Shown piece after piece: positions 50,514-59,786 of a DNA stretch of 64,000 nt (position 1 is the stretch's first letter; the number at the start of each line of letters is the position of its first letter). Source of the stretch: JASHUC01 sp035523875 (lineage in GTDB: Bacteria; Pseudomonadota; Gammaproteobacteria; Steroidobacterales; Steroidobacteraceae); assembly GCA_035523875.1 (NCBI GenBank), contig DATKPY010000012.1:1-64000 (forward strand), read 5' to 3'. Under the pieces are notes generated by a model. It ran no database searches, was not told where the DNA came from, and worked only from the letters and a program-made list of their open reading frames with translations. The translations under genes were made by a program, and so were the position numbers.

Positions 50514-53213
50514 TCAGCGGCTCTCGCGAGGTTCGGCGCCCCCCGTACGATCGGCCGGAAGCATGATCGTGATCACCGTCCCCGTGCCGCCGGGTCCGTT
50601 GTCCGCGGCGATCTCCCCGCCCATCGCTTCGATGAAGCCCTTGCAGATCGGCAGACCCACGCCTGCTCCGGCGCTGTCTCGCTGCGGCGCACGGTAGGAG
50701 AGATCGAACACGCGCACGCGGTCCTCGGCGGGAATTCCCGGCCCCTGGTCCGCGATGCTCACGCGCACGCATTCGTCACACCGCTCGGCGGCGATACGGA
50801 TGGGCGAGCCCGGCGGCGAATAGCGTGCGGCGTTGTCGAGCAGGTTCACGAGCACCCGTCCGAGCAGCACGGGATCCGCTCGCACCGCAGGCAGGGCTTG
50901 CGCGATGCGCGTATCGACGCTCCGCGAGGCGAGCAGCGGGCCCAGGTGGCGAATCGCCGCGGCGAGCGACTGGGCGAGATCGACCGGCGCGAGCTGCGGT
51001 GCGAGCGCGCCGTAGCTCAAGCGCGTCATGTCGTCGAGGTCCTCGAGGAAGCGGTTGAGACGGTCCGCCTCGCGGGTCGCAGTCTCGACGAGCGCGCGAC
51101 GCTCGCCGCTCCCGGGCCCTGCCCCCGGAGCGCTCAGGGCCGCGAGACTGGCGCGCAGCGACACCAAGGGCGCGTGCAGATCGTGCGACACGGAATCGAG
51201 CAGCGCGGCGCGCAGATTCTCCGAGGCGCGGCTGACGCGTGCGTCGGTCGAGACGCGCTGCAGGCGGAAGCGCTCGAATGCGGTGGCGAGCTGGGCGCGC
51301 AGCGCAAAGAGCAGCCGCCGATCCTCGGCGCGCAGACGCTTCGCGGCGGGACCGGATTCGACGGCGAGCACCGCGAGGGCCTGACCGCCGGTGTCGACCG
51401 CGACGAAATGCCACCCCGCCGCCGGAAGCGTTGCGGTGCCCGCCCCGGCGGGCTGGCGATGGGCGAGGGCCCACTCCGCCGCCGCCTGGTCGATATCGCG
51501 GAAGTCCGCGGTGCGATCGAGATCCACGGGGATCTCGATCTTTCCGCCGGGCAGCACGCGCAACACGAGCGCACGGGTGCCGAAGAGCTCGGAGAGTCCG
51601 CGCTGCGCGGCGTTGATGAGATCGCGCTCATCCACGGCGGTCGCAATGCGGCGCGAGAAATCGAACAGCACCTCCACGCGCGAGGTATTGCGTCGCGCCT
51701 CATCGGCCTGCTGACGCAGCCGCGCGGCGAGCTGGCCGACGACGATCGAGACGGCGAGAAAGGTGACGAGCGTGCTCAAGTCCTCGGGGTGCGCCGCGAG
51801 CAGCGTGAAGCGCGGCTCGGTGAATAGGAACCGGTACAGCAGGAAGCTGAGCACACTCGTGAGGAGTGCCGCTGCGAGCCCGCGGAAGCCTCCCGCGAGC
51901 GTCACGCCGACCAGAAAGATGAGGGCGAGATTGTAGACATTGAGCCAGCGCTCGAGCGGCCAGGCAATCACCGCCGCGCCGCCGGCGAGCAGCACGGCGA
52001 CCACGACATCCCGGGTACTCGGCAGAATCGGCCACCACGACCCGGGGACGGCAGGCGGCACGGGCGCGCTCGGCTCCTCATCGGTCGCCGCAACCGTCAC
52101 CTCGAATCCCGTGGCGTTGTCCACGAGCCAGTCCGCGAGGCTCCCGCGCAACAGGCGCCGCCAGCGCACGCTGTGCGGACGGCCGACGAGCAGCTGCGCG
52201 GCGTTGTGCTGGCGCGCGTATTCGAGGACCTCGTAGCCGACGCGCATTCCGGAGATCGTGGCCGTGGTGCCGCCCAACTGCTCGGCGAGCGCGAGATTCG
52301 CCTCGAGCTGCTCGCGCTCGCTCGGCGTCAAGCGCTGGGTGATCGCCTGCACGAACAGCGCCGTCCACGGCACGTGCCGCTGATCCGCGAGCCGCTTCGC
52401 GGTGCGCACCAGGCACTCGCTTCCCTCGGTCGCATCGATGCACACGACGAGGCCGCCGCGCGTGGGCCACGGGCCGGCGATCGCATGGGCGCGCATGTAG
52501 GTGGAGAGCTCCTCGTCGAGCCGCTCGGAGGCGGCGCGAAAGGACAGCTCGCGCAGGGCGAGGAGATTGCCGCGCCGGAAATAGTTTGCGACCGCGTTGC
52601 GGGCCTGCTCGGGAACGTACACCTTGCCTTGCCGCAATCGCTCGAGCAGCTCATCCGGCGGCAGATCGATGAGCTCCACGTCCGCGGCTCCCTCGAGCAC
52701 GCTGTCGGGAACCGTCTCGCGCACCTCGACGCCGGTGATGCGCGCGACCAAGTCGTTGTAGCTCTCGAGATGTTGCACATTGAGCGTCGAGTAGACGTCA
52801 ATCCCGGCGTCGAGCAGCTCCTGCACGTCCTGGAAGCGCTTCGCGTGACGCGATCCCGGGATGTTGCTGTGCGCGAGCTCGTCGATGAGCACGAGCTGCG
52901 GATGGCGCGCGAGAACCGCATCGAGATCGAGCTCCTCGAAATTGCGGCGGCGATACTCGAGCGTGCGCCGCGGGATCACGGGCAGTCCCTCGAGGAGCGC
53001 CGCGGTCTCCGGGCGGCCGTGGGTCTCGACGATCCCGACCTCCACGTCGAGACCGTCGGCGCGCTTGCGCCGCGCGGCCGACAGCATCTCGTACGTTTTG
53101 CCCACCCCCGGGGCCGCGCCGAGAAAGATCTTCAGCCGCCCGCGTCCCGTGCGCTTCGCCTCAGCGAGCAGTGCATCCGGAGATGGTCTCAGTGAGGAGG
53201 AGGTTTCGCTCAT
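50514..53213 (-). CDS. Second KdpD-family sensor histidine kinase
   Basis: 899 residues with the complete KdpD layout: GRGRLKIFLGAAPGVGKTYE, IDELAHSNIPGSRHAKRFQ, a universal-stress-like domain, four membrane helices and a kinase. The acceptor is SVSHDLHAPLVSL, with His-Ala instead of the usual Arg-Thr after the phosphorylated His. N box NLLDNAARYSPPG and G box DQGPGIPAEDR are normal. No response regulator gene is next to it. It faces the kdp operon tail to tail, so it may signal to KdpE or to an unlinked regulator. Confidence 0.92.
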   Translation of the reverse strand: MSETSSSLRPSPDALLAEAKRTGRGRLKIFLGAAPGVGKTYEMLSAARRKRADGLDVEVGIVETHGRPETAALLEGLPVIPRRTLEYRRRNFEELDLDAVLARHPQLVLIDELAHSNIPGSRHAKRFQDVQELLDAGIDVYSTLNVQHLESYNDLVARITGVEVRETVPDSVLEGAADVELIDLPPDELLERLRQGKVYVPEQARNAVANYFRRGNLLALRELSFRAASERLDEELSTYMRAHAIAGPWPTRGGLVVCIDATEGSECLVRTAKRLADQRHVPWTALFVQAITQRLTPSEREQLEANLALAEQLGGTTATISGMRVGYEVLEYARQHNAAQLLVGRPHSVRWRRLLRGSLADWLVDNATGFEVTVAATDEEPSAPVPPAVPGSWWPILPSTRDVVVAVLLAGGAAVIAWPLERWLNVYNLALIFLVGVTLAGGFRGLAAALLTSVLSFLLYRFLFTEPRFTLLAAHPEDLSTLVTFLAVSIVVGQLAARLRQQADEARRNTSRVEVLFDFSRRIATAVDERDLINAAQRGLSELFGTRALVLRVLPGGKIEIPVDLDRTADFRDIDQAAAEWALAHRQPAGAGTATLPAAGWHFVAVDTGGQALAVLAVESGPAAKRLRAEDRRLLFALRAQLATAFERFRLQRVSTDARVSRASENLRAALLDSVSHDLHAPLVSLRASLAALSAPGAGPGSGERRALVETATREADRLNRFLEDLDDMTRLSYGALAPQLAPVDLAQSLAAAIRHLGPLLASRSVDTRIAQALPAVRADPVLLGRVLVNLLDNAARYSPPGSPIRIAAERCDECVRVSIADQGPGIPAEDRVRVFDLSYRAPQRDSAGAGVGLPICKGFIEAMGGEIAADNGPGGTGTVITIMLPADRTGGAEPRESR

Positions 53214-53232
53214 GGGGCGGCTGCCGGGGCGG

Positions 53233-53601
53233 TCAACGGTGACGGAGGAGCTCGACGGCGAGGCAGACGGCGACGGCGATGGCGCCGAACACCGTGATCA
53301 GTACCGCTGCCGCGGCACAGTCCTTGACGATGCGGATCTGGGGGTCGATCTCCGGATGCAGATGATCGATCAGATGCTCGAGACTCGTGTTGAGGAGCTC
53401 GGCGGCGAACACGGCCGCGCTCGCGACCAGGACGAGCGCCCACCAGAGCGGACCCGGGCGCAGCGCTACCAGGGCGACCAGAACGCACACGAAGACGCTC
53501 GCTTGCACCTGGAGGCTCCGCTCGGCGCTGAGCCCGTGGCGCAGCCCCGTGAGGGCGAAGAGCAGACGCGTGGGGAACGACTGATTCTTCGCGACGCTCA
53601 T
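53233..53601 (-). CDS. dgkA: Diacylglycerol kinase
   Basis: 122 residues, the usual DgkA size. Three helices, with the catalytic stretch AAELLNTSLEHLIDHLHPE and IVKDCAAAAVLI. It recycles diacylglycerol from membrane-derived glucan synthesis. Start overlaps the regulator stop (ATGA) and the KdpD-like gene begins 20 bases on. Confidence 0.92.
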   Translation of the reverse strand: MSVAKNQSFPTRLLFALTGLRHGLSAERSLQVQASVFVCVLVALVALRPGPLWWALVLVASAAVFAAELLNTSLEHLIDHLHPEIDPQIRIVKDCAAAAVLITVFGAIAVAVCLAVELLRHR

Positions 53602-54407
53602 GCGAGATTCCCGTCCCGGGCGCGCAACGCGGCGAGGCGCTCGCCGCGCGTCGTCGCGCTCGCTTTGCGCTCGAGCCCGATGTTCGCCTGCGTCGTGAGT
53701 GCGATGCCGGCGAGCTGGTAACCGCGGCGGAAATCGCGGATGTGGCGCGCCATCCAGCCCCGGGCGCCGCGGGCATCGCCCCGCTCGAGCGCCGCGAGGA
53801 TCCGTCGCTGAGCCGTGGCGATGCGCACGCGTGCCTGCGGCAGCTCACCGAGCATCGCACGGAGCGAGGACTCGAGCAGCCGCAGCAGCGGGTCCTGCGC
53901 AAGCACGAGCACCGGATTGCGTGTGGCCTCGCCCACTCGGCGGAAGAACTCCGCGACGTGGTGTCCGGCTTGCGCCGCATCCGCCTTCTCCACCGCGAAG
54001 CGCGCGGTGGCCGCCGCGATGCGCAGCAGGTGCTCGCTCGTGCGCCGGCGCGCCGCACACTCTGCGATCGGCGGCGCGAGGATCGTCAACGCTTCCCACA
54101 CATCGCAGTAGGTGACATCGTGCAGGGCGAGCGCCCGGCTCACTCCCTCGCCGATGACGGCCGGCGCGGGGCGCGTCACCGCGAGGCGCTTCGAGCCGGG
54201 GCGCCGCGCGAGCAGACCGCTCGTCTGCAGCTCGCGCAGCGCCTCGCGCACCGTCGAGCGATTGACCCCGAACTGGCGCGCGAGCTCGGCCTCCGTCGGC
54301 AGGCGCTCTCCGTCGCGCAGCGTCCGATCAAGGATCCGGTTGCGCAGCGCCGCGGCGACCTTGCGGTACGCGGGCTCGAGTGCGATCTGCTCGAATGGCG
54401 CGCTCAA
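53598..54407 (-). CDS. FadR/GntR-type transcriptional regulator (FCD-like)
   Basis: 269 residues. An N-terminal winged helix (LRDGERLPTEAELARQFGVN, then RSTVREALRELQTSGLL) is followed by a helical ligand domain (about 90-240). FCD metal-binding histidines are only partly recognisable (HHVAEFF, ARHIRDF). It overlaps ivd by 4 bases and probably regulates the ivd operon and the divergent biotin-carboxylase gene through the palindrome at 55605-55621. Confidence 0.9.
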   Translation of the reverse strand: MSAPFEQIALEPAYRKVAAALRNRILDRTLRDGERLPTEAELARQFGVNRSTVREALRELQTSGLLARRPGSKRLAVTRPAPAVIGEGVSRALALHDVTYCDVWEALTILAPPIAECAARRRTSEHLLRIAAATARFAVEKADAAQAGHHVAEFFRRVGEATRNPVLVLAQDPLLRLLESSLRAMLGELPQARVRIATAQRRILAALERGDARGARGWMARHIRDFRRGYQLAGIALTTQANIGLERKASATTRGERLAALRARDGNLA

Positions 54408-55576
54408 GACTCCGCCTCGATGAGCTCGCGGCCGATCAGCATGCGCCGGATCTCTTGGGTGCCGGCGCCGATCTCGTAGAGCTTGGCATCGCGCAACAGG
54501 CGCCCGGCCGGGTAATCGTTGATGTAGCCGTTGCCGCCCAAGGTCTGGATCGCCTCGAGTGCCACGCGCGTCGCCTGCTCCGCGGCGAACAGAATGCAGC
54601 CAGCCGCGTCGCGCCGCGTGACCCGGCCTGCGTCGCAGGCACCGGCGACGGCATAGACGTAAGCGCGGCTCGCGTGGAGCGCGGTATACATGTCCGCGAG
54701 CTTCGCCTGGATCAACTGAAACGTGCCGATCGGTTGGCCGAACTGGCGCCGCGCGCGCGCGTACGGCAGCGCGAGGTCGAGTGCGGCGGCCATGAGCCCG
54801 AGCGGACCTCCGGCGAGCACGACGCGCTCGAAGTCGAGGCCGCTCATCAGCACCCGCGTGCCGCCGTTCTCGCGGCCGAGCAGGTTCTCAGCCGGCACCT
54901 CGCAGCGCTCGAACACGAGCTCGCACGTTCCCGAGCCGCGCATGCCGAGCTTGTCGAGCTTCTGCGCGGTGGAGAATCCGGGGAATCCGCGCTCGACGAT
55001 GAAAGCGCTCAGGCCGCGCGAGCCAGCCTCGGGATCGGTCTTCGCGTAGACGATGAGCACGTCGGCATCCGGACCGTTGGTGATCCACATCTTGCGCCCG
55101 TCGAGCACGTAGCGGTCGCCGCGACGCTGCGCGCGGGTCTGCATCGACATCACGTCCGAACCGGAGCCGGGCTCGGACATCGCGAGTGCGCCCACGTGCG
55201 TGCCGCTCAGGAGCCCCGGCAGATACCGCTCGCACTGCGCCTCCGAGCCGTTGAGCCGCAGCTGATTGACGCAGAGGTTCGAGTGTGCGCCGTAGGAGAG
55301 ACCGACGGAGCCGGAAGCGCGGGAGATCTCCTCCATGGCAATGACGTGCGCGAGGTAGCCCAAATCGGCGCCGCCGAAGCGCTCGGGCGCCGTGACCCCG
55401 AGCAGACCCTCGGCACCGAGGCGCGGCCAGAGGTCCCGCGGAAACTCGTTCGACTGATCGATCGCCTGCGCCCGCGGTGCGATCTGCTCCTGCGCGAAGC
55501 GGCGCACGACGCTGCGCACTTCGGCGTGCGCGGGTCCGAGCGCAAAATCGAATTCCAGGGACTCGAAGGCGGACAT
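54404..55576 (-). CDS. ivd: Isovaleryl-CoA dehydrogenase-like acyl-CoA dehydrogenase
   Basis: 390 residues from the ATG at 55576 (MSAFESLEFDFALG). FAD/substrate motifs: GLSYGAHSNLCVNQ, ALAMSEPGSGSDVMSM and KMWITNGPDAD. The catalytic glutamate sits at the isovaleryl-specific place in MSGLDFERVVLAGGPLGL. YEIGAGTQEIRRMLIGRE closes the protein. It oxidises isovaleryl-CoA to 3-methylcrotonyl-CoA in leucine degradation. First gene of a tightly overlapping operon with the regulator and dgkA. Confidence 0.92.
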   Translation of the reverse strand: MSAFESLEFDFALGPAHAEVRSVVRRFAQEQIAPRAQAIDQSNEFPRDLWPRLGAEGLLGVTAPERFGGADLGYLAHVIAMEEISRASGSVGLSYGAHSNLCVNQLRLNGSEAQCERYLPGLLSGTHVGALAMSEPGSGSDVMSMQTRAQRRGDRYVLDGRKMWITNGPDADVLIVYAKTDPEAGSRGLSAFIVERGFPGFSTAQKLDKLGMRGSGTCELVFERCEVPAENLLGRENGGTRVLMSGLDFERVVLAGGPLGLMAAALDLALPYARARRQFGQPIGTFQLIQAKLADMYTALHASRAYVYAVAGACDAGRVTRRDAAGCILFAAEQATRVALEAIQTLGGNGYINDYPAGRLLRDAKLYEIGAGTQEIRRMLIGRELIEAES

Positions 55577-55604
55577 GGCTTGCCTCGCGGCGCGACGGGT
55601 CGTA

Positions 55605-55621
55605 GGATTGTCGGACAATCC
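55605..55621. promoter_or_regulatory. FadR-type palindromic operator between ivd and the carboxylase subunit
   Basis: GGATTGT-CGG-ACAATCC is a perfect inverted repeat with 7-base arms. Its core TTGTCGGACAA has the TTGT-N3-ACAA form bound by FadR-subfamily GntR regulators. It lies 29 bases before the ivd start and 61 before the divergent gene, so one site could control both. Sequence is seen; binding by the 53598-54407 regulator is inferred. Confidence 0.65.
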
Positions 55622-55681
55622 GACCATTCTCGGCAAGCGCAGGCGCTGAGCGCCCGCGCGCCGGTCTCGAGGCGCTTGTCC

Positions 55682-57709
55682 GTGTTCCGCCGGCTTGTCA
55701 TCGCCAACCGCGGCGAGATCGCCTGCCGCATCGCGCGCACCGCGCGGGCGCTCGGCATCGAGGTCCTCGCGCTGTACTCCGCAGCCGATGCGGGCGCTCG
55801 CCACGTGCGGCTCGCGGATGAGGCCTGGCCGATCGGCGCGGCGCCGGCGGAGCAAAGCTACCTCAACGTGGCGGCAATCCTCGCGGCCGCGCGCGCCGCG
55901 CGGGCCGATGCGATCCATCCGGGGTACGGATTCCTGGCCGAGAATGCGCAGTTCGCCGCGGATTGCGCCGCGGCCGGACTCGTATTCGTCGGCCCCTCCC
56001 CGCAGGCGATCGCCGCCATGGGTGACAAGGCCGCGGCGAAGGAGCGAATGGCGCGCGCGGGCGTTGCCGTGCTGCCGGGCTATCAGGGCGCGGATCAGGC
56101 GCTCGCGACGCTCGAGCGCCGCGGCGCGGAGCTCGGATTCCCGCTCATCATCAAGCCGAGCGCGGGAGGCGGCGGCAAGGGCATGCACATCGTGCGGGCG
56201 CAGAGCGAGCTTTCGGATGCGCTCGATGCGGCGCGCCGTCTCGCCGTGAGTGCATTCGGTGACGGACATCTCCTTCTCGAGCGCTATCTGGCGAGTGCGC
56301 GCCACGTTGAGGTTCAGCTGCTCGCCGACGGACACGGGCGGGTGCTGCACTTGAGCGACCGGGACTGCTCCGTGCAGCGCCGGCACCAGAAGCTGATCGA
56401 GGAGGCTCCGGCTCCGCAGATCTCCCCGGCCACCAGGGCGCGGCTCGCCGATGCCGCCTGCACCGTCGCGCGCGCGATCGACTACGTCGGGGCGGGCACG
56501 GTGGAGTTCCTGCTCGAGGGCACGGACTGCTACTTCATGGAGATGAATACCCGGCTGCAGGTGGAGCACGGGGTGACGGAGGCGATCAGCGCTGTCGACC
56601 TCGTCGAGTGGCAACTGCGCATCGCCGCCGGCGAGCCGCTCACACTCGAGCAGTCGCAGTTGGCGCCGCGCGGGCATGCGGTGGAGGCGCGCATCTGCGC
56701 CGAGGACCCTGTGCGCGACTTCCTGCCGGGCGCGGGCACGCTCGCGCTCGCGCAGTGGCCCGAGCCGCTGACCGGCGTGCGTGTCGATCGCGGATTCGAT
56801 TCGGGCGACGTGGTGCCGCCGCACTATGACTCTCTGCTCGGCAAGGTCATCGCGCACGGACGTACGCGGTCCGAGGCCATCGCACGACTGCGATCGGCGC
56901 TGGCCGCGACGCGCATCGCCGGCGTGCCGACCAATACCCAATGGCTCGCCGCTGCGCTCGATACTGCGGCATTGCGGGCAGGTCCGGTGAGCACGGGCTT
57001 TGTGGCCGAGCACGGTGAGGCACTCGCCGGCACGAGCGAGAGCCTCGAGCTCGCACCGTTCGCCGCAGCGGCGTATGTGTTCGCGCGAGCCTCGGTGGGC
57101 GGTGCAGAGCGCACCCCCTGGGACGCCGTCGATGGTTTTCGCCTGGGCGGCTCCGCGGCGACGGAAGTGCGACTGGTGCGCAATGACAAGCGCCTCATCG
57201 CCCGCTGTCTGTGGTGCCACCCGCAGTCACTCGAGGTCTCCATCGCCGGTCGCGAGGGCGTCACGACGGCGCTCGAGCTCGAGGCTCCGGGGCTCTTGGG
57301 GCACCCGCTCACGCTGCGCCCTCGCAGCGGCGGAGGCTACGGCCACGTGCTCGTGCGGGGCCAAGCAATCGATGCGTGGCGCGATGGCCTGCACGAGATC
57401 TATCGGGCCGAGGCGCTCGATGACTGCGCATCCGCCTCCACCGTTGCGAGCGGAGGCCTGACGACGCTCCTTCCGGGCGTCGTGGTGGGCGTGCGCGTGG
57501 CAGCCGGTGAGCACGTCGAGCCGGGTCAGGCGCTGCTCATCGTCGAGGCGATGAAGATGGAGCATACGATTCGCGCACCCCATGCCGGGACGATCGGGGC
57601 CGTGCACGTGCGCGCCGGCGACCGGGTGCGGGAGAATCAGACGCTGATCACCCTCGCGGCGCCCGAGATCGAGCCGAGCGGATCTCCTCCCAACGCCGAG
57701 CGGGGTTGA
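55682..57709 (+). CDS. Biotin-carboxylase / biotinyl alpha subunit (methylcrotonyl- or acyl-CoA carboxylase type)
   Basis: 675 residues from the GTG at 55682 with GAGG upstream. Biotin carboxylase: FRRLVIANRGEIACRIARTA, KPSAGGGGKGMHIV, EMNTRLQVEHGVTEAI. The biotinyl domain at the C-terminus carries EAMKMEH. Length and layout are those of MccA/LiuD or PccA alpha subunits. Divergence from ivd favours 3-methylcrotonyl-CoA carboxylase, the next step of leucine degradation. The carboxyltransferase beta subunit that must partner it is not in the window. Confidence 0.93.
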   Translation: MFRRLVIANRGEIACRIARTARALGIEVLALYSAADAGARHVRLADEAWPIGAAPAEQSYLNVAAILAAARAARADAIHPGYGFLAENAQFAADCAAAGLVFVGPSPQAIAAMGDKAAAKERMARAGVAVLPGYQGADQALATLERRGAELGFPLIIKPSAGGGGKGMHIVRAQSELSDALDAARRLAVSAFGDGHLLLERYLASARHVEVQLLADGHGRVLHLSDRDCSVQRRHQKLIEEAPAPQISPATRARLADAACTVARAIDYVGAGTVEFLLEGTDCYFMEMNTRLQVEHGVTEAISAVDLVEWQLRIAAGEPLTLEQSQLAPRGHAVEARICAEDPVRDFLPGAGTLALAQWPEPLTGVRVDRGFDSGDVVPPHYDSLLGKVIAHGRTRSEAIARLRSALAATRIAGVPTNTQWLAAALDTAALRAGPVSTGFVAEHGEALAGTSESLELAPFAAAAYVFARASVGGAERTPWDAVDGFRLGGSAATEVRLVRNDKRLIARCLWCHPQSLEVSIAGREGVTTALELEAPGLLGHPLTLRPRSGGGYGHVLVRGQAIDAWRDGLHEIYRAEALDDCASASTVASGGLTTLLPGVVVGVRVAAGEHVEPGQALLIVEAMKMEHTIRAPHAGTIGAVHVRAGDRVRENQTLITLAAPEIEPSGSPPNAERG

Positions 57710-57796
57710 CCCGACGGCGCGCTCCGCGCGCGCGGAGGACTTTGCGCATAATCGGCTTCCGATTGGGGGCCGCAGCCCAACCGTGGGGGAAGCTTC

Positions 57797-59185
57797 TTGA
57801 CTCAGATCTTCCAGATCGACCAGCTCGTCGACGAGCAGCGAATCCGCTGGTTCAACGTGAGCGTGGTGCTGTGGTGCTTCCTCGCCATGTTCGCCGACGG
57901 CTACGATATCGGCGCGCTCTCCTTCGCGCAGCCGGAGCTGCAGATCCTCTGGCACGTGCCGAAGGCGGCCTTCGGCCCCGCATCGAGCGCGAGCCTGGTG
58001 GGGATCCTCCTCGGGGCGCCGCTGCTCGGCTTTCTCGGTGATCGCTTCGGCCGCAAGGTCGCCATCATCGCCGGCAGCGTCATTTACGGCCTGAGCTCAC
58101 TCGCAATCGTCTGGACGCACAACATCGATCAGATCATTGCGCTGCGGCTCGTCACGGGAGTGGGGCTCGGCGGGATCATGCCGAACACCATCGCGCTCAA
58201 TTCCGAGCTTGCGCCGCAGCGACTGCGGGCGACGCTCATCACGCTCATGTTCGCCGGCATCACCTTGGGAAGCAGCGCACCCGGCTTCATCGCCTATGGG
58301 CTGCTGCCGCGCTACGGGTGGCGGGTGTTGTTTCTCATCGGCGGTCTCGTTCCTCTCGCCGTCGGGGCGGGACTCCTGCGCGCGCTACCGGAGTCGGTCA
58401 AGTTCCTGGCGCTCCACGGTGCGCGTCGGCGCGAGCTGCTCGCCACGGTGCGGCGCATGCGACCGGACTTGAGCGTCGCGGAGGACGCGCAGTTTTGGGC
58501 CTCGGCGGGGGCGCGCGCAGGCGCAACGCGCGAGATCTTCCGGGGTGGCCTTGCGTGGATCACACCGCTCATGTGGATCTGCTTCGCGACCGCGCTGATG
58601 TCGAACTATTTCCTCAATTCCTTTCTGCCGCTCATCTTCCGCGACAGCGGCATGCCGGCCGGTCAGGCGGCGCTCGCCGCGACGATGTACCACATCGGGG
58701 GCACGGTGGGCGGGGTGCTGATGAGCGTACTGCTCGACCGGTTCGGGTTCGTCGTGATTGCCTTGCTCTTCGCGTTGGCCGCGCCCGCGATCGCAAGCCT
58801 CGGGCTCGTGCCGACGACGTTCGCTGCGCTCGCGCCGCTTGCGACACTCGCCGGGCTCGCGGTGCTCGGCGCGCAGTTCGGCAACAACGCCGCCGCGGGC
58901 CTGCTCTATCCGACGGGTGTACGATCGAAGGGGGTCGGCTGGGCGCTCGGGGTGGGGCGCTTCGGCGCGATTCCCGGACCGCTCATCGGTGCGGAGCTGC
59001 TGCAGATGAATCTGCCGCTGCACAAGCTGTTCCTCGTGACCGCAGCGCCGATGCTGATCGGCAGCGTCGCGGCAATCGGGCTCGTGCGGCTGTGCTACGC
59101 GCGGCTCGGGAGCCTGCGCCTGGGCGATGCGCCGCGCGAGGCCGCCGCGAGTGTGGCGCCGGGACCGAGGGCCTCGGTGCCGTGA
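57797..59185 (+). CDS. MFS transporter, aromatic acid:H+ symporter type
   Basis: 462 residues from a TTG preceded by GGGGGAAG. Twelve helices; the family markers are FADGYDIGALSFAQPEL (DGYD in helix 1) and FLGDRFGRKVAIIAG between helices 2 and 3. These are seen in the AAHS family (PcaK, BenK, MhpT-like). It likely imports an aromatic or hydroxy acid. It follows the carboxylase gene by 87 bases and may be co-transcribed. Confidence 0.9.
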   Translation: MTQIFQIDQLVDEQRIRWFNVSVVLWCFLAMFADGYDIGALSFAQPELQILWHVPKAAFGPASSASLVGILLGAPLLGFLGDRFGRKVAIIAGSVIYGLSSLAIVWTHNIDQIIALRLVTGVGLGGIMPNTIALNSELAPQRLRATLITLMFAGITLGSSAPGFIAYGLLPRYGWRVLFLIGGLVPLAVGAGLLRALPESVKFLALHGARRRELLATVRRMRPDLSVAEDAQFWASAGARAGATREIFRGGLAWITPLMWICFATALMSNYFLNSFLPLIFRDSGMPAGQAALAATMYHIGGTVGGVLMSVLLDRFGFVVIALLFALAAPAIASLGLVPTTFAALAPLATLAGLAVLGAQFGNNAAAGLLYPTGVRSKGVGWALGVGRFGAIPGPLIGAELLQMNLPLHKLFLVTAAPMLIGSVAAIGLVRLCYARLGSLRLGDAPREAAASVAPGPRASVP

Positions 59186-59202
59186 TTGCGAGGTAACGGA
59201 TC

Positions 59203-59763
59203 GTGGATCGTGCGCACTCCTTGACTCGCTGGCGGCGGCCGTTTCTCGCGCCGATCTGGCTCGCGATCCTGCTGGTCGCGGTGGTGGCGGCAGCCGCATG
59301 GACCTTCCTTCAGAGTGCCGCGACCACCACGGTGATCGTCGTGCGCCCCCCCAACGACGGCCTCCCCAGCATCCCGGATCCACCGCTTGCGGCCGATGGG
59401 GAGGAGCAGGCCGAGCGGCTCGCGCGGCTATTCGGCGTGCCGGATGCCCCGGAGCGGATCGAGGCGATCTACGTTGCCGGTACGCGGCGTCTGGAGCAGC
59501 TGGTCGCCCCGCTCGCAGCGCGGCTCGGGCTGCACCCGATCGTATTTCCGGTCGCGGGCGAAGAGGAGATACCAGGCCGGGCGCTCGATGAGCATCGCGG
59601 CGAGTCGGTGATGATCGTCGCGGGCGGCAGCGCGGCGGCGGAGATGGTCGAGGGGCTGAGCGGAATCAAGGTCGACCGAGTCCACGGCGAGGAGTACGGC
59701 CAGGTCTACATCGTCAGCGTTCCGGCGCTCGGGAGCGCGGGCGTGCTCGAGCTGCGCTTTTGA
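59203..59763 (+). CDS. Histidine-phosphatase-fold protein lacking the catalytic histidine
   Basis: 186 residues from a GTG, with an N-terminal membrane helix (FLAPIWLAILLVAVVAAAAW). The next segment TTTVIVVRPPNDG stands where the family has R-H-G/A. DPPLAADGEEQAERLARLF, a standard second motif, follows. The catalytic His is replaced by Pro. Further on VMIVAGGSAAAEMV stands where the second catalytic His normally lies. So it is probably a membrane-anchored pseudophosphatase. 17 bases after the MFS gene. Confidence 0.8.
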   Translation: MDRAHSLTRWRRPFLAPIWLAILLVAVVAAAAWTFLQSAATTTVIVVRPPNDGLPSIPDPPLAADGEEQAERLARLFGVPDAPERIEAIYVAGTRRLEQLVAPLAARLGLHPIVFPVAGEEEIPGRALDEHRGESVMIVAGGSAAAEMVEGLSGIKVDRVHGEEYGQVYIVSVPALGSAGVLELRF

Positions 59764-59786
59764 CGGGAGCGCCGCGGCGCGTGCGC

